Source: Temnopleurus reevesii
Taxonomy: Eukaryota > Echinodermata > Echinoidea > Temnopleuroida > Temnopleuridae
NCBI GenBank assembly: GCA_036244855.1
Contig: BQKZ01003032.1
Span: 23,865-50,908 of the forward strand
Reading direction: 5' to 3'
DNA length: 27,044 bases
Position numbers and translations under genes: made by a program. Within the stretch, counting starts at the first letter, position 1. Every line of letters starts with the position of its first letter. Shown in pieces: positions 9,847 to 19,188 of the stretch. A model generated the notes under the pieces. The model did no database searches. It worked only from the letters and a program-made list of their open reading frames with translations, and was not told the DNA's origin.

Positions 9847-10004
9847 CAAACAAACGTGTTTTTTTTGGCCTAACTTGGGCCAAACACATACTCGGCTATT
9901 CTATTCTCCTTTTTCCAATAGTGTTCTTCATACATAAGATAACATAGTTTTCATAACTTGGGCCAAGCACATACTCGGCTATTCTATTCTTCTTTATTCA
10001 ATAG

Positions 10005-10308
10005 TTTTGTAAAAAAAAAATCACAGACAATTGGATCTTATTGCCCTCTTCCTGTGTAGACATTCATGACCACTGCAACTAAAATAATTCAATTCTGATT
10101 TGATTCAATTTGGCAACTCTGGCATTTACAGCTTATTGGAAAAATCATGGTCGGCAATGTTGGCCGATCCTGTGCTGAAACCAGGACCTTGTTTTGGCAA
10201 AAATAGAAGCATTGAGTTCCTAGGAAAATCAATTTACAACTATGCTCTCTTTTTAAGTGTACAAAACTTACTCTTTTACCATTTGTCTGTCTGACTTATG
10301 TTATTTCG
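10005..10308. other. No feature recognised
   Basis: Unremarkable AT-rich sequence between two mobile elements. The 64-codon frame at 10100-10294 has no recognisable domain. Confidence 0.45.
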
Positions 10309-10312
10309 TTAA

Positions 10313-10887
10313 AGGGGAACTTCACCCAGACATTGATGCACTCTCAGTGGATGAAGAAAAATGTGATGATCAAACTGTGAACATTTTAGCAAAATCCAAC
10401 GATGCATTCAAAAGTTATTAATTTTCAAAGTTTAATTAAAATCCCTCATGGGCTCCTTAAATTGGCAACATACATGCACAAAATGGCTGCCAACATAGAG
10501 AACTCTCCATTCACTTTGTACACAGAATTTTACATTTTCTTCCATTTCTAGAAAAGTAGACAATAAATCAACAAAATCCACTCCGAAATGCATGCAGAAT
10601 CAAAATGTCCATATCATACTTGAAAAGTACAATTTTGTTTACTTTTCTAGAAAAAAAAAGAAAATGCAAAATTATGTGTACAAAGTGAATGGAGAGTTCT
10701 TCATGTTGGTAGCCATTTTGTGCCTGTACATTGCCAATTTGAGGAGCCCATGAGGGGTAGGAAAAAAAACTTTGAAAATTCATAACTTTTGAATGGATTG
10801 TCGGATTTTGCTCAAATTTTCACAGTTTGATCATTGTATTTTTCTTCATCCACTGAGCGCACATCAATGTCTGGGTGGAGTTCCCCT
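10313..10887. mobile_element. 575-bp foldback MITE flanked by TTAA
   Basis: Left end AGGGGAACTTCACCCAGACA is matched by the inverted right end (…TGTCTGGGTGGAGTTCCCCT), with TTAA at 10309-10312 and 10888-10891. The arms pair along most of the length: 'aactctccattcactttgta' (10501-10520) pairs with 'tacaaagtgaatggagagtt', and 'acttttctag' pairs with 'ctagaaaagt'. Only ~60 bp forms the centre. TTAA duplication is typical of the piggyBac superfamily, but the termini do not start CCC, so assignment is tentative. No transposase. Confidence 0.85.
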
Positions 10888-10891
10888 TTAA

Positions 10892-11300
10892 GATTGATAA
10901 AAAAAGCAACAAAGAATGCGAAAATGGAGGAAGTTATACAGGCACAGTAAAAATATTAAATAAAGCATACTAGCTTTATTGCTACCCAGTGTGCCAATGT
11001 AGGCCATATATTTTTTTCTTTACTAAATGTTGAATCTGGAGCATATTTTCACAACTTAATGAATGTACACCATCAAACATTTAGCATCTAGTATTTAATA
11101 ATTTTTAAACGAAACCAATGTTATACAACCACTTTAAAGTTATTCAGATTTTTCCCTTGTTCATTCCCAATGAACTGGGGAAGTAATGAAAATTTGTAGC
11201 AATACACATTGGCTCGTTGACACAGAAGTTTAGTGAAAAAATGTGGTTTCACTAAATATGATTGCATTCTTAAACTTTCTTATAGCTAGTATACACATAC
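10892..11300. other. AT-rich, possible intron, no feature recognised
   Basis: I looked on the minus strand for further Hsp70 exons. An acceptor-like 'acttccccag' near 11164-11173 is followed by a frame that does not continue the Hsp70 alignment. Nothing else is supported. Confidence 0.4.
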
Positions 11301-11335
11301 CTTAATGCTTGATCTTGAATGAAAGCATCACATAT
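11301..11335 (-). CDS. Possible 35-bp Hsp70-like mini-exon
   Basis: On the minus strand, 'cttttttcctcag' (a strong acceptor) precedes this segment and 'gtatgtg' (a good donor) follows it. One frame reads ICDAFIQDQAL, which resembles the '.fDD..VQ.D(M/I)K' segment that follows KRLLGR in Hsp70 proteins. It lies downstream of the better Hsp70-like exon in the correct order. However, joining that exon at its best donor shifts the frame and meets a stop. So the locus is either a degenerate gene, or the exon boundary differs, or the match is chance. Confidence 0.25.
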
Positions 11336-11496
11336 CTGAGGAAAAAAGAACAAAATAGAAAACAATTTAAGAAAAACAAATAAACTAATGGTATATTTTT
11401 TATGCTGCTATTTGAACATCCTTTAATTGTATTACTGTCCACATTGATAGCTACATGGGTAATAGGACAAGTATTCTACAAGCCATAAAGACATAC

Positions 11497-11667
11497 CAAG
11501 GAGTCGTTTGGTATCTCCAAGGACAGACTTGACTGCAAAAAGTCTTTTTGTGCGATTGGCGGGGCCGTAAATCAAAGTGTTTGGACTTGTCTTGTAACCG
11601 TAAATCATCGGGGAGGGATAATTGATAGCAGGGTCATAATGGCGAAGTGGATTAATGATCATGAGCC
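11497..11667 (-). pseudogene. Hsp70-like ATPase-domain exon fragment
   Basis: Hsp70 chaperones fold proteins using an N-terminal ATPase domain, and this segment resembles part of its first lobe. The minus-strand translation contains MIINPLRHYDPAINYPSPM, then TLIYGPANRTKRL, then VKSVLGDTKRLLG. It aligns in order with the Hsp70 pattern EII.N..G.R.TPS.V…LIG..A…N..N.V.D.KRLIG. The last 24 residues match without a gap at G, A, D and KRLLG. The 3' edge is a clean donor (cttg|gtatgt, exon end 11497). The 5' edge is an acceptor-like 'agtttcag' supplied by the first satellite unit. The frame is open through the exon and on into the satellite (12250-11432). Neither the GIDLGTT start nor the downstream half of the domain is found in the window. 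It is a partial or broken gene, or one exon of a gene with long introns. Confidence 0.45.
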
Positions 11668-12905
11668 CTGAAACTCTGTTTACATCACTCACAACAGGGC
11701 GTATTACTTCTGACCAAACGCTATAGATCATGGTGTGTTCACATTGGAGGTTTATGAGCCCTGAAACTCTGTTTACATCACTCACAACAGGGCGTATTAC
11801 TTCTGACCAAACGCTATAGATCATGGTGTGTTCACATTGGAGGTTTATGAGCCCTGAAACTCTGTTTACATCACTCACAACAGGGCGTATTACTTCTGAC
11901 CAAACGCTATAGATCATGGTGTGTTCACATTGGAGGTTTATGAGCCCTGAAACTCTGTTTACATCACTCACAACAGGGCGTATTACTTCTGACCAAACGC
12001 TATAGATCATGGTGTGTTCACATTGGAGGTTTATGAGCCCTGAAACTCTGTTTACATCACTCACAACAGGGCGTATTACTTCTGACCAAACGCTATAGAT
12101 CATGGTGTGTTCACATTGGAGGTTTATGAGCCCTGAAACTCTGTTTACATCACTCACAACAGGGCGTATTACTTCTGACCAAGCACTATAGATCATGGTG
12201 TGTTCACATTTAAGAATTATAAGCCCTGAAACTCTCTTTACGTCACACACAATAGGGTCTGTTCACATTTCAGGTTCACGGGCCCTGAAACGCTGTTTAC
12301 ATCGCTAACAACATGGTGTAAGACTGTAGAGGAAAATGCGATAGATCAGGGTGTGTTCACATTTTAGGTTAACGAGCCCTGAAAATCTGTTTACATCACT
12401 TACAACAGGGCGTATTACTTCTGACGAAACACTATTAATCGGGGTGTGTTCCTATTTTATTTTTATGAGCCCTTAAACTCTGTTTACATCACTCACAACA
12501 GGGTGTACTACTTCTGACAAAACACTAACAATCAGGGGTGTTCACATTGAAGGTTTCTGAGCCCAGAAACTCTGTTTACATCACTTACAACAGGGTGTAT
12601 TACATCTGACCAAACACTATTAATCAGGATGTGTTCATATTTTAGATTTATGAGACCTGAAACTCTGTTTTCATCACTCACAACAGGGTGTATTACTTCT
12701 GACCAAAGGATCATGGTGTGTTAACATTTTAAGTTTATGAGCTCCGAAACTCTGTTTACAGCTTTCACAACAGGGCGTATTACTTCTGACCAAACACCAT
12801 TCATCATGGTGCGTTCATATTTTAGGTTTATGAGCCATGAAACTTTGTTTACATCACTCACAAAATACCATATTTCTGACCAAATGCTATCAATCAGGGC
12901 ATATC
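11661..12905 (-). repeat. 93-bp satellite array, ~14 units
   Basis: 'atgagccctgaaactctg' starts at 11661, 11754, 11847, 11940, 12033, 12126 and 12219, an exact 93-bp period. Diverged units continue near 12278, 12372, 12465, 12557, 12650, 12737 and 12830, with a 34-bp deletion in the unit ending at 12278. The first five units are identical; divergence grows to the right. Because 93 is 31 codons, one minus-strand frame stays open (about 31-residue repeats containing CEHTMIYSVWSEVIRPVV). That frame is a consequence of the period and not by itself evidence of a protein. Confidence 0.95.
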
Positions 12906-13473
12906 TAATCAAGAAAAAAAATGACTTCACTTATTTTGATGTTTCTAAATTATAGATTTGGTTAAAACTTGGAGGAAACATACATACATATTAAGATCTA
13001 TGATGAATGCTATCTGAATGCATGCTTGTGCAGTAACATATAAAAAGCTGCAAAAACTCTTCAACATTTCAAATTTCAAATGAAGAAGAAGTATAAATAC
13101 ATGTGAACAATAAATTATTCATTATATACATTCTTCTTTGGAAGTAGAGATAGAATTGAACTTCTGTCATAATAAAGAAATAGGAAAATATCTAGAATAT
13201 AACAAGTTGAAATGAAATGAACTGAATTGGCAATAGAATATTTCTGTTTTCAATGGTGGTTACTGCAGCGGTACTGAATTTCTCTTTATTGCAATTAGAG
13301 GTGGCCTGATAGAGTTCAACCCATGACGTCAATTTCCGTTGGTAGTAGCCATACCCGTTACGTCTGGTGGAACTGCTGATACAGCAAAATCAATAAGGGA
13401 ATGTTCACATTGAATCACTTTGTGAAACGGCGTGGTTCATTTTCTACGGCCATTTGCATAAAATAGGATTCGC

Positions 13474-13592
13474 TATCCTCTTCTTGCTAAGACTTCCTAA
13501 CTTTTTGTGCCACTCTCTTACAGTAGATGAAACGATTATAGTTCTTTGTTATGAGGGTGGCACAAAAAGTTTAAACGTCCTAGGAAGAAGAT
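13474..13592. repeat. Foldback hairpin, copy 1
   Basis: 'tatcctcttcttgc' … 'aactttttgtgccac' pairs with 'gtggcacaaaaagtt' … 'cctaggaagaagatt'. Arms are ~40 bp and the loop is 13514-13556. Weaker pairing continues outward ('gccatttgcataaaat' with 'attttgtgcaattt'). It may be the core of an old foldback transposon. Confidence 0.75.
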
Positions 13593-13659
13593 TGGTACGA
13601 CCATTTTGTGCAATTTCCCCTCTTCGACAGCGAGGTGTTCATATGATAAAGTGGCGTCA

Positions 13660-14165
13660 TGGTCTATTGGTTTAGTCCTTTGGCAAAGACACTTCAGGTT
13701 TATGGTTCAAAACCCAGTCCTGACAATAGTTTCCTTGAGAAAGAATTCAATCCTCTCTTAATGCAACACAAGAGTAAATGGAATGTGCTGATGTTGAAAT
13801 GATGTGCAATCCACATTTTAATGCCAACTAGAAGTAAATGGAATGTATGAATATTAAAATGATGCCTTGGCATTTAATGTATTATACTTCTACTGATACA
13901 CATTAACCTAACCTTGTTGAGTGCAGCACATTATGGATGAATTGTCATGACTGACATACTGAAGGTCCGTGATTCAAATCCCACTGCTGACACCAAATTT
14001 AACTGGGCACGAAATAAATAGATAATTGCTTCTATCCACCTATGGGTAAATGGAATGCATGGATATTGATATTTGGTATGGCTCTTTGGCATTTCAAGGA
14101 ACGATTGTCTACTTATACCCATCTATCTCACCTGGGTTCAAAGCAGCACAATGTGGATGATTTTT
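13660..14165 (+). mobile_element. Patchwork of tRNA-SINE fragments
   Basis: An A-box-like TGGTCTATTGG at 13660 and a B-box-like GGTTCAAAACC at 13704 have the spacing expected of a polymerase III promoter. They are followed by SINE body blocks ('gagaaagaattcaatcc', 'gtaaatgg'). A second B-box-like GATTCAAATCC is at 13971. Inverted body fragments ('gagtgcagcacattatgga', 13918; 'caaagcagcacaatgtggat', 14140) lie beside it. The SINE family is that of 26368-26605. The diverged counterpart is in copy 2 of the duplication. Confidence 0.6.
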
Positions 14166-14476
14166 TTCAAAGAAAATCAATGCCATGGGTGGAAACCAAA
14201 ACATTATGACTGCAAGGTGAGATTCAGTTCCGTATAACAAGTGAAAAAAATAAATACACCAAATGAAATAAAGCCATCGCCATCTAAAACCTCCCCCTAA
14301 ACACAGCTCTTGACATACAACTGTCAAAGGCTTGTTTTCAAAATTGCACCTTGGTAAAAGGCTGGCTCCCTTGTGCAAGGAAACTCTAAAGTTGTAAAAA
14401 CAAGGCCGTCCAGTAAGATACTGCTACAAAGGGCGGATAAGAGGACACTCCCCAAGAGTGATCAATTATATAATGC

Positions 14477-14477
14477 N
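14477..14477. other. Single N between duplicated segments
   Basis: The N lies exactly at the joint of the two 1.3-kb copies: the sequence before it matches the end of copy 2 (15765) and the sequence after it matches the start of copy 1 (13157). This is what two overlapping, unmerged contigs would look like. Confidence 0.85.
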
Positions 14478-15765
14478 TGAACTTCTGTCATAATAAAGAA
14501 ATAGGAAAATATCTAGAATATAACAAGTTGAAATGAAATGAACTGAATTGGCAATAGAATATTTCTGTTTTCAATGGTGGTTACTGCAGCGGTACTGAAT
14601 TTCTCTTTATTGCAATTAGAGGGTGGCCTGATAGAGTTCAACCCATGACGTCAATTTCCGTTGGTAGTAGCCGTACCCGTTACGTCTGGTGGAACTGCTG
14701 ATACAGCAAAATCAATAAGGGAATGTTCACATTGAATCACTTTGTGAAACGGCGTGGTTCATGTTCTATGGCCATTTGCACAAAATATGATTCGCTATCC
14801 TCTTCTTGCTAAGACTTCCTAACTTTTTGTGCCACACTCTTAACATACACTCAAACATTGATACTTCTATGGTATGAGGGTGGCACAAAAAGTTACAACG
14901 TCCTAGGAAGAAGATTGGTAGGACCATTTTGTGCAATTTCCCCTGGTCAACAGCGCTGTGTTCATATGATAAAGTGGTGTCATGGCCTACTTGTTTAATC
15001 CTTTGGCAGATTTATGGTTCAAAACCCAGTCCTAACAATAGCTTCCTTGAGAAAGAATTCAATCCTCTGCTAATGCCACACAAGAGTAAATGGAATGCGC
15101 CGATGTTGAAATGATGTGCAATCCAAATTTTATGCCAACGAAAAGTAAATGGAAAGTATGAATATCAAAATGATGTCTTGGCATTTATTATATTTCTACT
15201 GATACACATTAACCTAACCTTAGTTGAGTGCAGCACATTATGGAAGATTTGTCATGACTGAAATACTTGGGGTTCATGATTCAAATCCCACTCCTGGCAC
15301 CAATTTAATTGGGCAAGAAACAAATCCATACTTGCTTCTATTCACCCATGGATAAATGAAACTAATTGATATGATATTGATATTTCCCTTTGGCAAGTTG
15401 TATGTATACCCATCTGTCTCATCTGGGTTCAGAGCAGCACAATATGGATGCTTTTTCGCAAAGGGACTCGGCGTCGTGGGTGAAAATCAAAACATTATGA
15501 CTCCAAGGTGACATTCATTTCCAGATAACAAGTGAAGAAATAAACACACCAAATGAAATAAAGCCATCACCATCCAAAATATCTCCCTATACACAGCTCT
15601 TGACATACAACTGTCAAAGGCTTGTTTTCAAAATTGAACCTTTGTAAAAGGATGGCTCCCTTGTGCAAGGAAACTCTAAAGTTGTAAAAACAAGGCCGTC
15701 CAGTAAGATACTGCTACAAAGGGCGGATAAGAGGACACTCCCCAAGAGTGATCAATTATATAATG
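14478..15765 (+). repeat. 1.3-kb direct duplication, copy 2
   Basis: Counterpart of 13157-14476, ~30 bp shorter overall because of scattered indels (for example, the 'aagacacttcag' block near 13687 is missing here). Copy 2 continues into unique sequence at 'ctgggttttgaccagcgg'. Confidence 0.9.
14796..14914. repeat. Foldback hairpin, copy 2
   Basis: The arms match those at 13474-13592 almost base for base, but the loop (14836-14879) differs at roughly a third of its positions from 13514-13556. Confidence 0.75.
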
Positions 15766-16480
15766 CCTGGGTTTTGACCAGCGGAATGGACTTGCCCTCT
15801 GGGGCATGCGTTTTGTCGTTGCCCTTAACTTTAAGCTTGGTTTGTGGGCTGCAGTCTTCAAACCTAAATTAAATTATAAATAGATTTAAGCCTTCTATGG
15901 ATCTAGAACTAGGCAATAGCTGATGTGATGACTGCATTTCCTTGCATTTTGAAAAAAATGTGATAAGGTCCAACCTAATATTTGATTTTGGTCATGAAAA
16001 TGAAATGTAATATTCACAGAACTGCACAAATGATTATAAATATATGGAAAACAGATAAATCATCAGATCATCAGAAATTAATGTTCCAACATTTTATCAT
16101 GATTTCTCACAAATTAATCCTAGATTCATTCTTCACAAGCTAAGTTTTAATTTTATCTTAAATCAGCAATATATTGTCCTCCAAATCGAACACTAAGAGC
16201 TTACAAAACCATTCCCGTATAATGATACAACCAGTCTGACACAGTGTTCAAATGGATGTATGTAGGCACCACTGCTACTCAGACAAAAAAGCTACAACAT
16301 GAATATGCACATATGGGACTACAATTACAGAATTTGTCTTTTATTTCAAAGCATGCACAATGCTGCTCCCAATAATTTACAATGATTCGTGAAAATACAG
16401 GGAGCATCCAAGGTAATGAATTATTCATAAGTGCTTTGTGAAGGCTTTTAATGGATCCAGACAAATGGTGAAGATTTAGG
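15766..16480. other. No feature recognised
   Basis: AT-rich sequence with no repeat partner in the window and no convincing coding frame. The minus frame at 16279-16500 is unrecognised. Confidence 0.45.
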
Positions 16481-16650
16481 GACCTGGGAAACGTGGTCAC
16501 TGATCGAGAGAAATTGATGGAAAGGTTTGTAATCCAAATCTTTTAAAATACAAGGTTACATCCAAGGCTGCATGAATAGCAAAGTTTGTGTTCGAAACTT
16601 TGTATAAAATTATAAATTTCATTTACCAGAGTCCAAATACATCTTCCTAA
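16481..16650 (+). repeat. ~165-bp direct repeat, copy 1
   Basis: The blocks 'gtggtcactg', 'gagaaattgatggaaaggtt', 'aatacaaggttacat', 'ggctgcatg', 'gaaactttgta' and 'atttcatttac' recur in order at 16807-16980. Confidence 0.8.
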
Positions 16651-16806
16651 ACAAGGGTTACAGAATATAGCATAATTAATTTAATTACTTCAAAGTCACA
16701 TAATTCCAATGATTGATTCAGTGAAGAATTGAATGCGGTCGGATCATGATAAAAGAAATTAGCTATTATGATTATTTTGCTTGTAATTAAGTGCTGGATT
16801 GCAAAT

Positions 16807-16980
16807 TACCTTGGGAAAAGTGGTCACTGGGAGAAATTTGATGGAAAGGTTTTAATCAAAGTCTTTTGAAATACAAAGTTACATTCACGGCTGCATGGAG
16901 AGCAAATATTGCGTTGGAAACTTTTAAGAAAAATGCACACTAATTTCATTAACTAGAGGTCAAAATATCTTTCTATTCTA
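16807..16980 (+). repeat. ~165-bp direct repeat, copy 2
   Basis: Diverged partner of 16481-16650, ~326 bp downstream. No coding frame is conserved between the copies. Confidence 0.8.
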
Positions 16981-16984
16981 TTTT

Positions 16985-17510
16985 ACAGGATAAAAAATGA
17001 ATTCAATTACTTCAAATTTACATGGTATCAAAACATTTTATTATCGGCTTATCATATCCTTAGGATTATTAAAAGGAACCTGTAACAATGTGTGAAATCA
17101 AAAGATTGCATTCATGCGTATCTACAATATTCTATCGAACTCAACTTTTCAAGTTTAGCAATTTCTATTTTAATTCAAAGTGGATGAGTTTATTTCAGTT
17201 ATGAACATGAACTAAGCAGCTGTTTTAAGCAATACAGGAAGGTAAGATATGTCCATCTTCATGTATACACTCATTTGTTTATTTAATTTGAACAAGTATA
17301 TTGCCAATTTAGGTAATAACTACCGTAGACAATTGAAAACTGCCAATGCTATCGTAAAGTACGTAATATAGCCTCACTCAATCATCCCTAATATATGACC
17401 AATAAAAACCTGGCAGACATCGGCGCTCCGAAAAGTCACCGACTCCAAGCGGTCAACAAACTTCCAGACATTGTCCAAACACGTCACGAACAAGCTCTGC
17501 ATCATCGGTC
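16985..17510. other. No feature recognised
   Basis: AT-rich with no repeat partner seen. A more CpG-containing patch begins near 17410, just before the pyrimidine minisatellite. Confidence 0.45.
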
Positions 17511-17511
17511 C

Positions 17512-17832
17512 ACCAGTCTCTTTTCTTCCACCAATATCCTTTTCTTCCACCTATCTCCTTTTCTTTCCCCACTCTCCTCTTCTTCTACCACACTCCTCCT
17601 CCTCTACCACTCTCCTTTTCCTCTATCACCCTCCTTTTCATCTACTACTCTCCTTTCTTCCACCAATCTCCTTTTCTTCCACCTATCTCCTTTTCTTCCA
17701 CCAATCTCATTTTCTTCCCCCACTCTCTTCCTCTATCACCCTCCTTTTCTTCTACCACTCTCCGTTTCTTCTACCACCCTCCTTTACGTCTACTACTCTC
17801 CTTTCTTCCACCAATCTCCCCTTCTCCTACCA
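17512..17832 (+). repeat. Pyrimidine-rich minisatellite
   Basis: Irregular 15-24-bp units built on 'ctccttttcttcyacca' (variants 'ccaatctcc' and 'cactctcc') fill the tract. The 179- and 158-codon frames across it (Ser/Leu/Pro/Phe-rich) are repeat translations. Confidence 0.9.
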
Positions 17833-18350
17833 CTCCAAGACCACCTGCATGTCCGTACACATTCCGTCTTGCAAACACACACGCGCAACGCTACGGCGGT
17901 CATCTCCGCTCTTCCATCTGAATTTTTTACATGAAAACGGCAAGTAATGATCCTCTTTCCGCCGGCTCGGTTGCCATGGCGATGAAACTTGAGCCCTCTA
18001 TGGCGTAGAGGGGGCCAGGTCGAGATGTTGATACAGCTGAAAGGGTGTGCATTGGGATTCATAATGGTGCGCTGTGGTTAAGTGGACATGATAGCTCGTC
18101 AAAGAGTCATGATATGTTATTCTTTATGTTTTGTCGCCTTTTTTTATGAGTTATTGTCACAAATCTGCCATGGATGGATTGTACATGTAATTCAATCCAA
18201 ATATCTCAATCGCACAACAACCATTATGCAATTAATACCATTACAAGTATATGACCAGAAGCCTGTGTTTTTGAAATACAATGAAAAAGAAAAGGTATAT
18301 ATGTTCCCCATCTCCTCCCCCTTTCTACCAAAATCAAGCATTATAGATTG
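17833..18350. other. CpG-containing patch, no gene supported
   Basis: The interval 17875-18020 is richer in CpG than its surroundings ('acacgcgcaacgctacggcg', 'ttccgccggctcggttgcc'). It could be promoter-like, but no transcript structure or homologous protein is visible on either strand. Confidence 0.3.
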
Positions 18351-18352
18351 AT

Positions 18353-18376
18353 GTGATAGTTCCATAGAACTATCAC
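18353..18376. repeat. Perfect 10-bp hairpin
   Basis: GTGATAGTTC and GAACTATCAC pair perfectly around the 4-base loop CATA. An AT microsatellite follows at once. Confidence 0.9.
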
Positions 18377-18379
18377 AAA

Positions 18380-18445
18380 ATATATATATATACAAAATAC
18401 ATATATATATATATGTAGCTATATGAACTACATATTCATATAGCT
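18380..18445. repeat. AT microsatellite with 11-bp hairpin
   Basis: Two TA runs (18380-18392 and 18400-18414) are followed by AGCTATATGAA (18417-18427), loop CTACATA, and TTCATATAGCT (18435-18445), a perfect inverted repeat. Confidence 0.9.
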
Positions 18446-18449
18446 CCAT

Positions 18450-18805
18450 TACTATTTCGATACTAAAGAATGACATGCTTATACAATTTTTGTTTAGTAT
18501 TGTGACCAAACTCAGCACCTTTCCAAAACTTTTCAACTTAGGCTACTACAAAACTACATATTGTACATGTGAATTGCATATAGGATTAGTTGCAAAAGCT
18601 ACAATAGGATGCATTATCTTTCAATAATATATTTACCAATCATATGAATCATTACAAACCTCACCAAAAGAATTACTTATGAAAATAACAATGACAAGTC
18701 ATGACAGTGAGAATCGCACAAAGTAGCTTTTTCAAAATCTTGACAATTATCGTTTATCCTCATTCAATCAACTTTTCATTGTCGTAATTAGCCTCTACAC
18801 AAAAA
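18450..18805. other. AT-rich stretch, no feature recognised
   Basis: No repeat partner, tRNA-like box or coding frame seen. Confidence 0.45.
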
Positions 18806-19187
18806 TGTAATTCAAACGTTTATTGTGATTGTGATTGTATTCTATTGCCAGGCTTTTTTCATATCTTATAAGATTCCACTGTTGCTGTTTATTTTATCAT
18901 CAAGATCCCAAACAATCGAGCAATCTGGTTGTGATTCCGATTTCATTTCTAAGAACATCATTTAAGAGGAAATCAAATCAAAACAAACCAAAAGTTTGCC
19001 AAAATGAAGATCATTCAATGTTCAATGAAACTGACATATTAAGTTGTCAAAATTGTAAGTGTTTTCGTGAACGTAGTTGGAAGATATCCGAGGAAAGTCA
19101 GTCTGTTCAGATTGGCAGTGGGAACTCAAAATTAACAGTTTTGATATAAGGTTCGTTGAGAGGAAGGAAAATTCCTCGAACTGATAG
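18806..19187 (+). repeat. ~380-bp duplication, copy 1
   Basis: Runs from 'tgtaattcaaacgttta' to 'cctcgaactgatag'. It matches 19189-19574 at nearly every position after the first ~40 bases. Identical 80-residue frames in the two copies simply reflect DNA identity. Confidence 0.9.
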
Positions 19188-19188
19188 N
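19188..19188. other. Single N between duplicated segments
   Basis: As at 14477, the N falls exactly between two near-identical copies in direct order. The left copy ends '…gaactgatag' and the right copy begins 'tgtaatt'. Confidence 0.85.

Larger units (their letters stand above)
9100..9870. mobile_element. TIR transposon with TAA target duplication
   Basis: The left end is GGCC, a C/A run, then AAGTTTGTTTGCCCTC. The right end, read inverted, is GGCCAAAAAAAACACGTTTG then TTTGCCCTC. The element is flanked by TAA at 9097-9099 and 9871-9873. The uninterrupted site 'ttttcaTAActtgggcc' survives in the next tandem unit near 9950. GGCC-type ends with a 3-bp TWA duplication fit the PIF/Harbinger superfamily; superfamily assignment is inference. 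No transposase is present. The right side holds a second degenerate copy of the terminal region (9720-9780). Confidence 0.75.
8975..10004 (+). repeat. ~83-bp tandem repeat, three units, interrupted
   Basis: The unit carries 'ataagataacacagttttca', 'acttgggccaagcacatac' and 'tcggctattctattcttct'. Unit 1 is ~8975-9063. Unit 2 is split between 9064-9099 and 9871-9920. Unit 3 is ~9921-10004. The intervening 771 bp is the insertion annotated separately. Confidence 0.85.
13157..14476 (+). repeat. 1.3-kb direct duplication, copy 1
   Basis: It aligns end to end with 14478-15765. The first ~300 bp and the last ~120 bp ('gtgcaaggaaactctaaag' to 'attatataatgc') are nearly identical. The middle carries substitutions and indels. 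A single N at 14477 joins the copies head to tail. No gene is recognised inside. Confidence 0.9.

Noticed and set aside
11140..11200. Third Hsp70 exon after the acceptor-like 'acttccccag' on the minus strand
   Set aside because: The frame continuing from the preceding segment meets a stop quickly, and the residues do not follow the Hsp70 pattern.
12532..12930. Two further minus-strand frames with the 31-residue repeat
   Set aside because: They are degenerate satellite units broken by indels. Being open is a by-product of a 93-bp period.
17395..17947. 179- and 158-codon Ser/Leu/Pro-rich frames
   Set aside because: Both overlap the pyrimidine minisatellite in different frames. The composition is that of the repeat, with no domain or conserved start.
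18353..18376. Hairpin as a transcription terminator
   Set aside because: Intrinsic terminators of this type are bacterial. The context is eukaryotic and no gene lies upstream.
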